Position numbers and translations under genes: made by a program. From positions 93,905,178 to 93,969,177 of the forward strand of contig JAYESD010000011.1 of the NCBI GenBank assembly GCA_036927565.1: a stretch of 64,000 nt of DNA. The letters run 5' to 3'. This DNA comes from Tuctoria greenei (taxonomy: Eukaryota > Streptophyta > Magnoliopsida > Poales > Poaceae). Shown here one piece after another: positions 10,141 to 20,396 of the stretch. Position 1 is the first letter of the stretch, and every line of letters starts with the position of its first letter. Under the pieces are notes generated by a model. That model had not been told where the DNA came from. It searched no databases and was given only the letters and a program-made list of their open reading frames with translations.

Positions 10141-11610
10141 TCATTTGGCCTTGGACGCATCCACCTTGGTACTTTGTCTCACCTTTTTCTTCATCTTCCC
10201 TTTGGCCTTCTTCTTCTGCTCAGTTGCTGCTGTCAGAGCAGTGATCGCTTCCAGCGCCGAAGGAGTGAGGGGTTTCTTATATACCTTTAAATATTTCTTG
10301 AAGGTCGCATCATCCATGGCTTGATCAGGTTTAAGAAGTCCCCACTTTTTTGCCAGAAGCTCCTGCGCCATTCTAATGGCTGGCTTGCGAGGTTTCGCCT
10401 TATTTTTTAGTCGAGGGCTATGCCTCCGAGGAGAAAGATCCTCTTCATCTGGTTTCCTCTGATCAACCTCTGATCCTTCCTGATTGAGAAGTGGGACAGG
10501 GAGCAGCGCAGGTTGGGTAGAGTGTGCTACTTGTTCAACAAAATCAACTAGCTTACTGGTCCTAGGAGACAACTCAGAAGTTGGGACCTCATTAGCTTGC
10601 ACCGCTGGTTCCCCGTTTGGGATAACAGATTCAGATGCCATCCAAATGTCAGTGTTCGGGTCCGGGCTTGGATTAACAGTATCTGCATCAGTCGGTGGCG
10701 CCTGGACAGCATCTGAGCTGACTTGTTCCGTTGAGTCCGTGAGTATGCCCGAAACTACCGGACGCAGCTCCGAGTTATTTTCTGGAAAGAGGATGATTTT
10801 TGAGGGCTGTATAATAATGGCATCCGAGTTGCCATCCCGATGCAGTTCCGAGTTCTGGATTGAATGCCCTTCAGGTTCCTCAGCTTCTATGACAGACCAC
10901 GGACCCGGTTTGGGGATGATTGTGATGGCATCCGAAGCCGAGGAGCAACGGGATTCAGTTGTGACTGCATTTTCATCTTCCGGTACATAGACATGCTCTG
11001 TTGCCCTCACCGACTTGGCTCTCCACAGCTGACACAGTGCTCTGCGTTCCTCAAATGAGGGACCTCCTCTTGCAGGAGGGGGGGAGGTGTTCCGCTGGCG
11101 TTGTTGGGAGCTCTCACCGCGATTCCAACTATCACGGCGAGGGCGTTCAAGAGACCGTCCCCTACCCGAACCACGACCATCAACCCATTTGGCCATCCGG
11201 GCCATTAAATGGTGGGGTCTGGTTCTGCGATCAGGACCATCGTGCTCGTCATCATCCCTGGATGGGCGCCGAGGAAAAGAAGGAGGACGACAGTCACGAG
11301 TAGGTGGTTGCAGCTCCTCATCCAGGAGATCACCGTCAACTCGTCCAAACTGCCAGTGGAATTCACGCACTGGTTTTCTTCCTTCATTCAGCAGGTTTTT
11401 CGGAGCATAGTGATCGAAAAGAAGGTCTTCTACATAATCAATGTGAATGAATATCTTGTATGTGTGACCTTGCTGCCTGTTTTGCGGCCGGTTGAAGTGG
11501 ATTTGAGGACCCAGACCTTGCTGTCCTGTGCGTTGTGCGAGAGTGAGATAAACAACTCGAGGGATTCTGTTCGGATCATGGCAGAACGCCCAGCAGACAA
11601 AGGTTCTCAT
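10141..11610 (-). CDS. LINE ORF1 (RNA-binding gag-like protein), N-terminally truncated
   Basis: An open frame of 489 codons upstream of ORF2. The segment CWAFCHDPNRIPRVVYLTL near the start is the part that normally follows the DUF4283 domain in ORF1 proteins of grass LINEs. The DUF4283 domain itself is missing because the element is cut at about 11640, and an in-frame stop lies just upstream. The middle is Arg/Asp/Gly-rich and disordered (about residues 110-190). The C-terminus is highly basic (KKKAKGKMKKKVRQ). No CCHC knuckle is visible. In L1 elements ORF1 binds the element RNA. The first methionine may not be the original start, and this product is probably not functional on its own. Confidence 0.75.
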   Translation of the reverse strand: MRTFVCWAFCHDPNRIPRVVYLTLAQRTGQQGLGPQIHFNRPQNRQQGHTYKIFIHIDYVEDLLFDHYAPKNLLNEGRKPVREFHWQFGRVDGDLLDEELQPPTRDCRPPSFPRRPSRDDDEHDGPDRRTRPHHLMARMAKWVDGRGSGRGRSLERPRRDSWNRGESSQQRQRNTSPPPARGGPSFEERRALCQLWRAKSVRATEHVYVPEDENAVTTESRCSSASDAITIIPKPGPWSVIEAEEPEGHSIQNSELHRDGNSDAIIIQPSKIILFPENNSELRPVVSGILTDSTEQVSSDAVQAPPTDADTVNPSPDPNTDIWMASESVIPNGEPAVQANEVPTSELSPRTSKLVDFVEQVAHSTQPALLPVPLLNQEGSEVDQRKPDEEDLSPRRHSPRLKNKAKPRKPAIRMAQELLAKKWGLLKPDQAMDDATFKKYLKVYKKPLTPSALEAITALTAATEQKKKAKGKMKKKVRQSTKVDASKAK

Positions 11611-11640
11611 ATCTTCCTTGTGCCTGGACTCAGATAATTA

Positions 11641-11791
11641 ACAACGACATTGCGAATTAGTCCTCGGATACCTCTGGAGCAGACCCACCCCACAGAACAT
11701 AATGAAAATTTGCTACGCTTAGCAAGATGATGACCACGAATGTTCATATCCCTACAAACATGACTGAAAGAACATGACTCAAAGGAGGCAG
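11641..11791 (-). pseudogene. 3' part of an RNase H-bearing LINE fragment, cut by CACTA A
   Basis: The minus-strand translation gives FESCSFSHVCRDMN followed by HHLAK and a CSVGWV-like tail. This is the standard C-terminal end of the RNase H domain in plant LINEs. The missing N-terminal part of the same domain lies 41 kb away at 53024-53880 in the same orientation, and the two parts join in frame once the CACTA element is removed. It ends where the second LINE begins at about 11640. Confidence 0.85.
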
Positions 11792-12030
11792 CACTACAGT
11801 AATCCGGATCACTTATGTCGACTAGAATAACTTACATCGGCCCGCGGCAGCCTATGTCGGTTCCTTAACTTACGACGGTTGCGGGCCTGTGGCCGACGCA
11901 AGTAATGGAATCGACAGTATTAAGCCCAATACTTACGTCGGTCCCGACCCAGGCCGACGTAAGTAGGCCGATGTCATTAAATGCACTACATACGTCGGCC
12001 TAACCCAAGGCCGACGTAGGTTAGGGACTT
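11792..12030 (+). repeat. CACTA A left TIR and subterminal repeats
   Basis: After the TIR, the motif CTTACGTCGG and its degenerate forms (CTTACATCGG, CTATGTCGG, CTTACGACGG) recur about nine times in both orientations, often as inverted pairs such as ACGTCGG...CCGACGT. Subterminal repeats of this sort are the binding sites of the TNPA-type protein in CACTA elements. Confidence 0.8.
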
Positions 12031-12446
12031 ACCATACACTGCGCGGGCCGCACACGACCCATTCCACATGCCCGACACTCAGTCACTCCACCGCCGCCCT
12101 CGTCCTCCTCACGCCGAGCTGCCGCCGCGGCTGCCCCAACCTTGCCTCACGCCCGTGCGCCATCACTCCACCTCTCCTCGCGCCAGTGTGCCGCCGCCTC
12201 CGCAAGCGCCGCGCCTCCCCAAGCGCTGCCGCCTCCCCGAGCTCCCTGGGCGGCCGCCTCCACGAGCTCTCTGGGCTGCCGCCTTCCCAAGCTCGTCGGG
12301 ACGCCACCTCCCTGAGCTCCCCGGGCCACCGTCTCCCCGAGCAGCCGAGGGTCGCTCGTCCTCCTCCCTGACGTCGCGCCTCCTCCCTAAGCACCGCCAC
12401 CCACCTCATCGGAGCCCGGCCGGCTGCCTCCACTGAGCGGCACCGA
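12031..12446 (+). other. GC-rich leader exon-like segment of CACTA A
   Basis: About 75% GC by impression. It encodes Pro/Arg-rich low-complexity peptides in several frames and ends at GCACCGAG followed by GTGAGC, a good splice donor at 12447. I read it as the 5' leader exon of the CACTA A gene rather than as a real protein. 12447-12750 is AT-rich and looks like its first intron. Confidence 0.45.
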
Positions 12447-12750
12447 GGTGAGCACGCCCCCTTTTTGACATTGCTAATTTTTTGCAAGTGTCAATTGTTA
12501 GTTAGTGAGCACACAATTGTGAGCACTTAGCTAGGTTTCAGCAGTGCAGCAGAGTTAGTGCATCACTTAGCCCAGGAAGACTTTAACAGTGCTGCATTGC
12601 ATCCATAATCCATCGATTAATTGAAAGTGATGGTTATGTTTAATTTGATAATTGAATTGCTTATGTTTATGTTGAGAATTGAATTGCTTATGTTTAGGTC
12701 AATGCTTATGTTTATGTTTATGAATTGATAAATTACAATTTAATAGTTGT

Positions 12751-12835
12751 TATATTTAAGTTGCACTGCCCCGGTGTCATCGGCGGTTTCCCTGCCCTGT
12801 CGTGGGATGACTACGCTCGTGTCTCTCATGAGGTC
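12751..12835 (+). pseudogene. CACTA A accessory gene, exon part before the Gypsy A insertion
   Basis: An open segment (WDDYARVSHE in one frame) is cut exactly at the AGGTC target duplication of Gypsy A. It continues in frame at 50447 (HDTLQGAVRN) and runs to a splice donor at 50486. See the downstream part at 50447. Confidence 0.55.
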
Positions 12836-13686
12836 TGTCGGTACCCAGGATACCAGGTACCCCCTGATACCACACTTAAAACCAAGGGGTTCCTATGTCC
12901 GAGTTGAAGACTCCCGAAGACAACACACGTCTGACAGCACTGGGCCCACATCCCTCATTTGGGTAGCTTCGGTGTTACCTCGTGTCCTGCGGGACCGTAC
13001 CTACCTTCCTTCACACGAAAGCTTCGGTATCGCCACGTGTCCAGCAACCCCGGACCTAATCCCTAGTAGAGGGAAGCTCCGGTGCAGCCACATGTCAAGT
13101 GGCTCCAGACTAGCCTCCCCACAGAGGGAAGCTCCAGAGCTGCCACGTGTTGGACCTCCGGACCTAAGCTTGCAACAGGAAGACTGCAGTATCTCCAACG
13201 GCACGAACATTCAAGAGGCTATTAAACAACCGTTACATGACCTGATTAATGTGTCATTAATTTTGTATTAATGACACACGATTAGAGGATCATCAAGATA
13301 GGTAACACCACCATTAAGGCGTGTTATCACACTGTTAATCATATATTACATGTAGATCGTGTATAGGTGGTTAATTACAGCCAGGGCCACCTGTCGGGCC
13401 AGGCATATACTGTAATAGCCAGTCATTCGCATATAAAAGGGTTGTGTCGCTCAGTAGAAGACAACTAAGCTCATACGCACACTAGCATACACAGACACTC
13501 GCCGTATGTACATACTCAATCAACAACCACCCCGTGGAGTAGGGTATTACGCTTAGGCGGCCCGAACCACGTAAAAACTCTCGTGTCATCATCTTGTTCA
13601 TGATCTTACGCGCCTCGTCCGAATACAAACCTCCGCAGACTACGCTTTAGTAGTAGCGAGAGAAGTTTCCTTGCTACATTGTAACA
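12836..13686 (+). repeat. 5' LTR of Gypsy A
   Basis: Starts TGTCGGTACC and ends TTGTAACA (851 bp). It contains a tandem series of about 54-bp units with CACGTG boxes (12964-13176), a TATA box (TATAAAAGG, 13432-13440) and the R/U5 segment CGTGGAGTAGGGTATTACGC. The partner LTR is 49604-50441. Confidence 0.9.
12964..13176 (+). promoter_or_regulatory. Tandem U3 units with G-box/ABRE-like CACGTG cores (Gypsy A)
   Basis: Four degenerate copies of a 54-55 base unit start at about 12964, 13018, 13072 and 13127. Each has the form AAGCTCCGG..GCCACGTGTC. Perfect CACGTG cores are at 13034 and 13144, with mutated forms in the others. The 3' LTR keeps three, at 49732, 49787 and 49897. CACGTG followed by TC matches the core recognised by plant bZIP and bHLH factors, including abscisic-acid response elements. 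Confidence 0.6.
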
Positions 13687-13688
13687 TT

Positions 13689-13707
13689 TGGCACGCCAGG
13701 TAGGGGC
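13689..13707 (+). other. Primer-binding site of Gypsy A
   Basis: TGGCACGCCAGGTAGGGGC lies two bases after the LTR. The same site in Gypsy B reads TGGCGCGCCAGGTAGGGGC, so A carries one change. This form is common in grass Tat-type elements. I do not assign a tRNA. Confidence 0.7.
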
Positions 13708-13721
13708 GCTAAAATCTCAAG

Positions 13722-16104
13722 ATGGTGAACTCCACCGTAGCTTCGTCCAACGAGTTGGTTGAACAGCCTGTTGGAGGAAATCCCTCCAACGTGCAACAGC
13801 CAGCCAACACCGTTGTCCCTGCGGGTGTCGTTCTACCACCACCTCCACCATCTCACCGAGATGGTGTATTCGCGTCAATCACTGCATCGACGAACAATCC
13901 TGAGAATGCACTAAATGCAGCGCGGATTCTCCTTCAACGTCCACTAGTGCCCGGAGCACCTCAGGGTGCGATGGAACAGTGGCGCGCTAATGTGGAGCAT
14001 TTGGTTACAGTCGCAGCCAATGCCATCAGCAATCAAGGTCCGCCCCCTGTTGGGCAGGCACCTTCAAGGAACAGGACAATGTATGGTAGACTTGGTCCTT
14101 ATGCATTATAGCAAAGGATACGTGCGCCCTCCCAACAAGGGACATCACTACCATCCAGGCCACGCCACACTCATACGGCATCGAGGATCTCGATGCATGA
14201 TCTCCGGTCGGAGCTCGACCGCCATTACATGAGGCAGGATGGCTGTGTCCACATCGAGCGCGCTCGCGAGAGGCGAGAAGCTCAAGAAAAGCCTTCTCCC
14301 TTGGGAGTGGGGGGCGACTGTTCGGCCCTTGCCATGCATCTTCACATGGTCAACTGGCCACCTAAGTTCCAGCCTCATCTGCGGGAGAAGTACGGCAGGA
14401 CAGTCAAACCTTATGAATTTCTTCAAATCTACTCCACTGCCATCCTAACGGCTGGAGGCAATGAGGCCGTGATGGCCAACTACTTCCCAGTGGCTCTAAC
14501 CGAGATAGCAAGGTCCTGTTTCATGAGTCTACCTCCTAAATCCATCTATAGTTGGGGGGAACTTTGCTGCATGTTCACTGCCAATTTCGAAAGCTCCTAC
14601 ACTTGACCTAGCACAGAGCTAGATCTATTTGCCGTACAACAAAAGGCAGGAGAATCGTTGCGATCATTCACCCAACGGTTTTCTCAGGTACGGAATACTA
14701 TTCCTTCTATCTCAAATGCTTCCGTCGTAGTTGCATTCCGACAAGGAGTATGGGATAAGAAGATGCTAGAGAAGCTGGCAGCCAAAGACGTCAGTAGTGT
14801 CACGAAGCTCTTCATCCTAGCCGACAAATGTGCTACGGCTGCGGAGGGCCGAGAGATGCACTCCAAACTAGCCGCCGAGGCTAGTAAATCCTCCTCCAAA
14901 GCTGAAGCTGCTGCCTCTGGCAGTGGAAAGAAGAAGAAGAAGTCAAACAAAAAGAAGAATTCGTTGGTCGACACACCTACTGCTGTTGCTGCAGCTCCTG
15001 GTGGCTGGGGGCCATGCCTCGAAAAACGCCCATGACCTTCAATTGAAGATGGCGACCGTGATAAAATGTGGTGTCCGATCCACAAATCGAACACCCACAA
15101 CCTTGAAGACTGTCGCATGGTCCAACGACTTGTTGAACGCAACAACAAGCGCCAAAAAGAAGACCCATACCGCTTGTGGGAGGAAAAACAAAAATTCGAA
15201 GAAGATTCATCAGAATAGGAGCTTGGCTTCCAGGATGCCAAGAAGTCCCTGAAGGCTATCTACAACACAATGGACGATGACTCTAACATTTCCAACAATG
15301 AACGTCAGAAGACTCTCCATATGATATATGGAGGGTCCTAGGATATTACTTCCCGGCGTATCCTCAAGACTATGTGTCGAGAGATGGCTGCCGCAGCTCC
15401 ACTGCCAAGGCAGAACCTCATAAGAAGTGGATGAATACTGCCATCACCTTTGATGCTTCGGATTCCCCGAAGAACATGACCGGAGCTGGTCTGCTGCCGT
15501 TGCTCTCCTACCATCAATAACATCCAGCTCTATCATGTCCTGGTGGACGGAGGTGCGGCACACAAGCTCCTTAGCTTCGCGGCTTTCACAAGCTCCAACT
15601 CAGCTTATCAGACCTTAGGCCCTCACGTCCTTTCTCTAGAGTAGGTTCGGGAGCTATCACTCCTCTCGGATCAATTACACCCTCGGTGACTTTTGGGACT
15701 AGGGACAATTATAGGTCCGAGCGGCTGGTGTTCGATGTGGCACACATCAGCCTTCCCTTCAATGCCATCCTAGGCAGGCCAGCCCTATATAGGTTAATGG
15801 CTGTAACTCATTACGACTATCTGGTGTTGAAGATGCCAACTCCTTCAGGCGTCCTCTGGATCCGAGGGGATCGCACTACTGGGGTTACTGCGCTGGAAGA
15901 ACTTCATGCGCTCGCAACAGCGCAGGAAGAAGAATCCGGCAAGGAGCGACCAACTCAACAACCATCGAGCTCACATCAGCGTGGCTCAACTTCTGCACCT
16001 CGTGTGCAACCAAGCAGTGACACCGCATCCCTGTCAAAGTCGTACAAATTGGTTCCGATGCTGCCTAGACCACTCATATGTCAGGAGGTATGGACGACAA
16101 ATAG
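13722..16104 (+). pseudogene. Gypsy A gag-protease, broken
   Basis: The start (MVNSTVASSNELVEQPVGGN) matches the start of the intact gag of Gypsy B. The capsid region (YFPVALTEIARSCFMSLPP, about 14480-14540) and the lysine-rich tail (14925-14955) are recognisable. Stops occur at 14109, 14604 and elsewhere, with several frame changes between 15030 and 15690. The protease end (NAILGRPALYR near 15760) is readable. The frame ends in a UAG at 16102-16104, the same place as in Gypsy B. Confidence 0.85.
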
Positions 16105-19100
16105 GAACTCACGCTCTTCACTTTCCTCCAGGCGAATGTCGACGTGTTTACATGGCAACCGTCACAGATGCCTGGGATCCCTAGGAAGGTGATCATGCAC
16201 AGTCTGAAGATATACCCCGATGTACGGCCAGTACATCAGAAGCCCCAAAAGCAATCCGTCGAGTGGCAGAACTTCATCAGACAAGAAATCAAGAAGCTGC
16301 TCGATGCTGGTTTCATCTGGGAGGTTCACCATCCACGGCGGCTAGAAAACCCAATCATTGTACTAAAGGCCGGCGGGAAGCTTCAAATGTGCATCTACTA
16401 CACCACCTTGAATAAGGCATGCCCAAAAGACCCATTTACACTTCCTAGAATAGATCAGATAGTGCATTCTACCTTCGGGTGTGAGTTACTATGTTTCCTA
16501 GACGTATATTCTGGATATCATCAGATTCAATTGTCTAGGGAAGATGAAGAGCATATTGCCTTCATTACATTGGATGGGTTATATTGTTATACTGCCATGC
16601 CTTTTGATCTAAAAAACACTGCTTCAACTTTTGTGCGAGCCATGCACAAAACATTCGGAGAGCTCATCAAGGACTTGGTGGAGGTCTATGTCTATGACAT
16701 CATCATCAAGGTGAAGAACAAGGAATCACTCCTTGACAATTAGCAAGCCATCTTCGACAAGATGCACTTGACGCGAACGAAGCTCAACCTGGACAAGTGC
16801 GGGGTTAACTCCGGAAAGCTGCTTGGTTTCTTGGTGACTCACCGAGGAATTGAGGCAAATCCGGCCAAAATCAAGGCAATTGAAGAGATGCGGCTCCCAG
16901 CCCGCGTCAAGAACGTTCAGAAACTAACTAGATGTCTAGCCGCGCTCAACCGATTTATTTCAAGACTGGCAGAGCAGGCACTTCCCTTCTTCAAGATATT
17001 GAGGAAGTCCACACCATTTCATTGGTACAAAGAAGCAGAGAAGGCGTTCCAATAGCTCAAGCAGCTCCTCACCACACTACCAGTTTTGGTAGCTCCAGAG
17101 CCTGGCGAGCCTCTTTTGCTATATATTTCAGCAACTATGGAGGTTGTCAGCATGGTCCTGGTCGCAGAAAGACCAGAGCCAACTCCATCTCAGGAGCCTA
17201 GACCCCTCCGGAGGGTTCGGACCTACGTGAAAGAGAGTCTGGGTCCCAGCCCCCAAACACAGATCCTAAAGACAAGAGGCCTGAGGATCAACCTATCTCA
17301 ATCGAGGGAGTTCCTGCAGTACAAGAAGAAGATTCGAACCCCTCAGAGGAAGTGCAGGCTGATGAAGAACAAGATCCAGACCCCTCTGGGAGGGTTCGAG
17401 TGGCTCAAGAAGAAGATCTAGACCCCTCCGGAAGGGTCCGGGTTGATGCAGAAGAAGCTCCGGGCTCCTCTGGGACGGTCCGAACCATCCAACGGCCAGT
17501 ATACTTTTTTAGTGAAGTGCTCCATGACATCAAGACTCACTACATTGAGGTGCATAAACTGATATATGCAGTCCTTATAGCCTCAAGAAAGCAACATTAC
17601 TACTTCTAGGCCCACAAGATATCAGTGGTAATATCATTTCCACTTGGTGCCATATTACATAATCCATATTATACTAGAAATATTGCCAAGTGGGCTGCGG
17701 AGCTGGAAGAATTCGACCTCGACATGCTATTAAGAGTCAGACATTAGCTGACTTCATCGCGAATGGACTCCTTCTTCATCAACATCAGGGGGCCACAGGT
17801 ATCAAAACCCGGAACCTAAGATCCCGGTCTTCACTGAGCCTCACTGGACACTCTACTTTGATGGCTTAGTGCAGAAGCAGGGGGCCAGAGATGAAATCCT
17901 TCTCCTCACTCTGATCGAGGAGAAAGTCAAGTACATGGTACACCTTAACTTAAAGGCAACCAACAACATGGCAGAATACGAAGCTCTCATCTACGGACTC
18001 AAGATAACGCTATCGTATGGCATCAGACAGCTATTGGTGAATGGTGACTCGCAACTCATCATCAAGCAAGTCAAAGGTGAATGCAGTTCCAACAACCCCC
18101 AACTCGCTGCCTATTTACTTGAAGTCCAAAAGCTAGAGAAGGACTTCCACGTCCTGAATCTCTTTCATGTCCAGCGTCTCAACAATGCTAAATCTGATGA
18201 TCTTTCGACGAATTCTTCAACAGGAGCTCAAGCTCCAGACGAAGTTTTTTCAGAAGACTGTTAGGACCTTCTGCTCAGCCCTCCGAACTGAGTGATGGGG
18301 GTGAGACTAGCACCTTGAAGCTGGCGGTCCCGGTGGCCATGTTACCATGGCACCCACAAAGGATTATAGGCGCTGTAGGAAGCTCCGAGCAACCCAGTGC
18401 GCAAGATCCAAACACTTAAGTTAGCTCCGATGCATGGATCTCAAAGATCCAGAGCTACTTGAAAGACAATATCCTTCTTGAAGACGGTGCTTCCGCTGAT
18501 CGAATTGTCAGATTGGCTAAAAAATACACGTTGGTAGAAGGGGATCTCTACCAACGCGGTGCCAATGGCATTCTAATGCGATACATTTCCCGAGAAGAAG
18601 GCCGCGGGCTTCTCATGGAGATCCATGGAGGCGAGTGTGGGAACCACGCGTCTTCCTGCACGTTGGTCAGTAAAGCCTTCCTACATGGCTTTTACTGGCC
18701 TACAACACTCCAGGATGTAGTCGAGTTGGTAAAGAAGTGCGAAGTGTGCTAGTTCCATGCAAAGCAAATTCATACACCAGCTCAGTCACTGCAAATGATA
18801 CCTCCCACGTGGCCATTCGCTATGTGGAGGATGGACGTTTTGGGACCTTTCCCGAAAGCCTTCGGAGGTTACAGGTTCCTGCACGTCACCATCGAAAAGT
18901 TCACCAAGTGGCCAAAAGCTACTCCAGTTGTCACAATCAACAAACAATCAACTATCAGGTTCTTGAAGTCCATAGTTTGAAGATTTGGAGTTTCGCACAA
19001 AGTCATTACTGACAATGGAACCCAATTTACAATTGCATCATTCCAAGAGTATTGCAAAGATCTCGACATACAAGTCAGCTATGCATTAGTAGCTCACCCG

Positions 19101-19540
19101 ACAAGCAATGGCCAAGCTGAGAGAGCAAATACAGAAATACTCAAGGGACTCAAAACACGCACATATGAGTGCCTCAAAAAACAAGGTGCCAACTGGATAG
19201 AGGAGCTTCCATCTCCTTTGTGGGCAAGCAGGACAACACCTAGTCGGGCAACTGGAGAAACACCTTTCTTCTTGGTGTACGAAGTTGAAGCAGTCCTTCC
19301 TCCAGAGATCACCATGGGATCTCTTCGGGTCCGGACCTTTGATGAAGCCACGAAGGACAAACTCCGGCGTGAAGATGTAGACCTCATAGATGAGGCAAGG
19401 TGCCAAGCAGCTGTTCGGAACGCACGATACCACCAGGTGCTCTGGCGATATCAACAAAGGTTCGTATGAATCCGGTAGCTAGAAGAAGGCGATCTAGTGT
19501 GTCGTAGAATACCGGTAGGGCGGGTCTGGAAGGCATTCGG
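16105..19540 (+). pseudogene. Gypsy A pol (RT, RNase H, aRNase H, integrase), broken
   Basis: RT is readable from about 16190, but the catalytic box is YVYD instead of YVDD (16690 region), so one essential Asp is lost. Further on come the RNase H (17490-17760), the second archaeal-type RNase H (NNMAEYEALIYGL, near 17960), the zinc-binding H2C2 region (18610-18750) with a stop in place of its following residue, and the integrase core (TDNGTQFT near 19010). Stops are seen at 16741, 17053, 17419, 17608, 18262, 18750 and 18979, among others. The integrase C-terminus is deleted after GDLV compared with Gypsy B. Confidence 0.88.
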
Positions 19541-19740
19541 ACTTAAAGAGATTTAATTAATCCACTTATTTTGTCATGTTAAATTCCCCAAGATCTAAAA
19601 TTCAAGGAAGGACAGTAAGCCGCAAATAAGTTGTAGACAAGAGGACGAATGTTACTGTTTTTCTTGTCTTTTATGAGTAGGAAAAATGAATATTCAATGG
19701 CAATTCGCTCGGTGACGGTGGATGCTGCCAGAGCACTAGC

Positions 19741-20137
19741 TCCGACAACCCCCAGGGGGCCCATCTTCGACGTTCTAAGTGTTGATAGTGGGCGCCGTCG
19801 GACCGACCAAGATCCGACAACCCCCAGGGGGCCCGCCGTTGAGGTTCTAAGCATTAATAGTGGGTGCCGTTGAGCCTACCAAGTTTTGACAACCTCTAGG
19901 GGGCCCGCTGTCGACGTTCTACGCATTGACAGTGGGCACCGTCGAAGCTACTAAGGTCCGACAACCACTAGGGGGCCCGCCGTCGACGTTCTACGCGCTG
20001 ACAGTGGGGGCCGTCAGACCTACCAAGCTCCGACAACCCTTAGGGGGACCGCTGTCGTTGTTCTACGCGTTGATAGTGGGCACCCTCAAAGCTACCAAGC
20101 TCCGACAACTCCTAGGGGGCCCGCCGTGGACGTAACA
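19741..20137 (+). repeat. 72-bp tandem array, six copies (last partial)
   Basis: Units start at 19741, 19813, 19885, 19957, 20029 and 20101, exactly 72 bases apart with no length change. Each begins TCCGACAAC, followed by AGGGGGCCCGCCGTCGACGTTCTACGC and a diverged second half with a G-rich AGTGGGC core. The period is a multiple of three (24 codons), and parts stay open (PTTPRGPAVDVL). The array lies between pol and the antisense ORF. Such 3' arrays are known in Tat-lineage elements and can seed satellite DNA. 19541-19740 and 20138-20396 hold nothing else I recognise. Confidence 0.9.
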
Positions 20138-20396
20138 AAGGGTCCCTGAAGATATCGGAGGCAAGACATGTAACTCGGAGCTACAATTCTAGCTACGAAT
20201 TCGGAGCTATCGAGTTTTCAAGACATTGTCTAAATCATCATGGTAGATGCCTTCAATTCATTAAACACATCTACCACGGAGCCAACAATATAAAAGGCAA
20301 TGCGTTGAAGACACAAAAAATGGAATTTGGAAGGATTTAAAATTTCATTCATTGAAAATGAGGATTATAAGATGAAGGCAAAAAAAAGGAAAAGTC

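Larger units (their letters stand above)
6046..11640 (-). mobile_element. L1-type LINE (non-LTR retrotransposon), 5'-truncated ORF1, intact ORF2
   Basis: On the minus strand the order is ORF1 (11610-10141), a 381-base spacer, ORF2 (9759-6220) and a 3' UTR. The 3' UTR ends with a short hairpin, GGCAGCGCTCCTGCC (plus 6059-6073), and an A-rich tail near 6046. Such a terminal hairpin is typical of grass L1 elements and is a likely recognition point for the reverse transcriptase. The 5' end joins directly to the RNase H fragment of a different LINE at about 11640, so this copy is 5'-truncated, as is common after incomplete target-primed reverse transcription. No clear target-site duplication was found. 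Confidence 0.85.

Noticed and set aside
12068..12436. Proline-rich frame in CACTA A
   Set aside because: Low-complexity translation of a GC-rich leader that ends at a splice donor. No family match recognised.
19741..20137. CRISPR-like array
   Set aside because: The units are contiguous 72-bp tandem copies without unique spacers, in a plant retrotransposon.
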